Assembly: GCA_014800895.1 (NCBI GenBank)
Contig: JAAVFG010000041.1
Coordinates: 1-52,248, forward strand
Reading direction: 5' to 3'
Length of the DNA: 52,248 bases
Source: Bacteroidales bacterium
GTDB lineage: Bacteria > Bacteroidota > Bacteroidia > Bacteroidales > Muribaculaceae
Shown one piece after another: positions 51,125-52,248 of the stretch; within the stretch, counting starts at the first letter, position 1; each line of letters begins with the position of its first letter. The notes under the pieces are model-generated. The model worked only from the letters and a program-made list of their open reading frames with translations, ran no database searches and was not told the DNA's origin. A program made the position numbers and the translations under genes.

Positions 51125-52248
51125 ATGGATATTCTTAACAGATCGGAAGCACGGGATAGAATAAATAGAATAGATGAGGCTGTAGTCCCCTTTTCTGTGA
51201 CTAACGGGATGGTGGCGTCCATTCTTCATTATCTACTTGAGAGAAGTGATTTGCAGACCGAAATGCAGACGGCTATAAACCTACTGCGTCAGGATTTGGA
51301 TCAACATGAAGGACTCATGGGGTATCCCGGAGGAGAAGCAGTACTGGATCCTCACGGTCTTGTACCCCGAGAGAACCTACCTCGTACTATATTTTTATTT
51401 GATGGGTTCCGCACTCCTTTAGATGTTGATGCTGGCGGTGTGATGTTTGCTCCTAAAGGAAGTAAAATCTTTTTCGATAGGGGTAGTCGCAAGTTTTATC
51501 TTAAAACGCCAAACTCTCCCGAAACGCCATATTATACGTCATGGGGTTCAAATGCTCAAGAGGAGATACCCGGTTCGCAAGAACTTGGTCCGCATCTCTC
51601 GGCACTCTATATCTATAATAATGAGCTTTATGTATGGAATGGAAGTGTAATGATCAAGGTCGCGTCTTTTCAGGGAGTCGCCGATTACGATGATACGGAA
51701 ATCGTGGAGATGGTGGAGCAACTTTCACAGAAAATTAAATCCCTTCAGGAGGCGGCCAAAGCGCTGAATGATCTTTCAGATGTTGGACTTACAACGCCCG
51801 ATAAAGGTGACATTCTTTCTTACGACGGTTCTAAGTGGACTAATCGCCGAATTGATATCCCCTCTCTGGATGGATATGCTACCGAAGCATGGGTAAGGGA
51901 TCAGAAATATCTGACAGGTTTATCATGGGAGCAGCTATCCGGGAAACCGACATGGATAGGTTCTTCAAAGCCATCCTATGCCTTTGAAGATCTGACATCG
52001 CATCCTTCCACATTGTCAGGTTATGGGATTAGTGATGTAAAAATCTCAGATGGCACAATTTTTATCGGGAAAGATTCGATCACTCCAATTACAGACCACC
52101 AGCCTCTTTCCGGCTACGCCACGCAGTCATGGGTGACTGACCAGAACTACCTGACATCTTCGGCTCTGACTCCCTACCTTAAAAGCGAGGAGGCGGCTAA
52201 ACTCTATCAATCCAAAGGGGATTACCTCACGGAGCATCAGAATATATA
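51125..52248 (+). CDS. Tail-fibre-like protein, 5' part
   Basis: About 374 N-terminal residues are seen; the gene leaves the window on the right. A helical start (MDILNRSEARDRINRIDEAV) is followed by a beta-rich domain with LFDGFRTPLDVDAGGVMF and LYIYNNELYVWNGSVMIKV. Then comes a repeated collar/fibre pattern: DGYATEAWVRDQKYLTGLSWEQLSG, later SGYATQSWVTDQNYLTSSAL and YQSKGDYLTEHQN. Spaced YAT..W....YLT units are common in Bacteroidetes phage fibres. It should be the receptor-binding tip of the tail-like particle. Whether a diversity-generating cassette follows cannot be seen. Confidence 0.75.
   Translation, partial: MDILNRSEARDRINRIDEAVVPFSVTNGMVASILHYLLERSDLQTEMQTAINLLRQDLDQHEGLMGYPGGEAVLDPHGLVPRENLPRTIFLFDGFRTPLDVDAGGVMFAPKGSKIFFDRGSRKFYLKTPNSPETPYYTSWGSNAQEEIPGSQELGPHLSALYIYNNELYVWNGSVMIKVASFQGVADYDDTEIVEMVEQLSQKIKSLQEAAKALNDLSDVGLTTPDKGDILSYDGSKWTNRRIDIPSLDGYATEAWVRDQKYLTGLSWEQLSGKPTWIGSSKPSYAFEDLTSHPSTLSGYGISDVKISDGTIFIGKDSITPITDHQPLSGYATQSWVTDQNYLTSSALTPYLKSEEAAKLYQSKGDYLTEHQNI

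Noticed and set aside
1..52248. CRISPR arrays, rRNA genes, complete insertion sequences, integrase and att sites
   Set aside because: Looked for by eye on both strands; none found. The palindromes and the intron fragment are the only mobile-element traces.

Overview
The window looks like a chromosomal segment of a gut Bacteroidales bacterium; a Muribaculaceae-like relative of Bacteroides is my best guess, from gene content only. The evidence is a SusC/SusD/SusE-F/GH97 glycan locus, a GLPGLI protein, an HU-LysM membrane protein, and promoters of the Bacteroidetes type (TTTG or ATTG, 19-20 bases, then TAnnTTTG) in front of many genes. Shine-Dalgarno sequences are mostly absent.

Layout. 1-6.3 kb: the 5' part of an RND efflux permease (minus), a PepSY-like secreted protein, and a TolC-HlyD-MFS multidrug efflux operon. 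That operon is preceded by a structured leader holding a 34-codon upstream ORF. 6.3-15.6 kb: a polysaccharide utilisation locus with a membrane-spanning SusR-like regulator, SusC, SusD, a single-domain SusE/F-like lipoprotein and a SusB-like GH97 enzyme; an alpha-glucan substrate is likely. 15.8-16.1 kb: two identical tRNA-Glu(CTC) genes. 16.3-20.9 kb: a very large secreted protein with three tandem CotH-kinase domains. 21.1-23.9 kb: an MFS transporter and purT.

24.0-29.3 kb: the most interesting segment. A plus-strand outer-membrane barrel gene converges on a minus-strand operon of a GLPGLI protein, a 71-residue precursor-like peptide (double-glycine leader, then four 10-residue repeats with one Cys each) and a radical SAM/SPASM maturase. 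The two outer promoters share an identical 15-base element around the transcription start, which ties the four genes into one probable RiPP-type regulon. 29.3-29.6 kb holds GC-rich palindromic repeats.

29.6-40.9 kb: mostly housekeeping genes. These are a MurB-metallo-hydrolase fusion, a lipoprotein, tRNA-Met, a nucleoside transporter, rsmE, a HepT/MntA toxin-antitoxin pair, a group II intron 3' fragment, an M23-LysM peptidase, ndk, a YbdG-like mechanosensitive channel, HU, and an HU-transmembrane-LysM fusion. 40.9-52.2 kb: a phage-tail-like module (small RHH and membrane proteins, TP901 tape measure, tail-associated proteins, start of a fibre) with no capsid, portal or terminase in the window. 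Just before it lie a candidate small RNA and a strongly structured leader RNA whose arms could form alternative pairings at a start codon. The module runs off the right edge.

All calls rest on reading the sequence; no database search was run.
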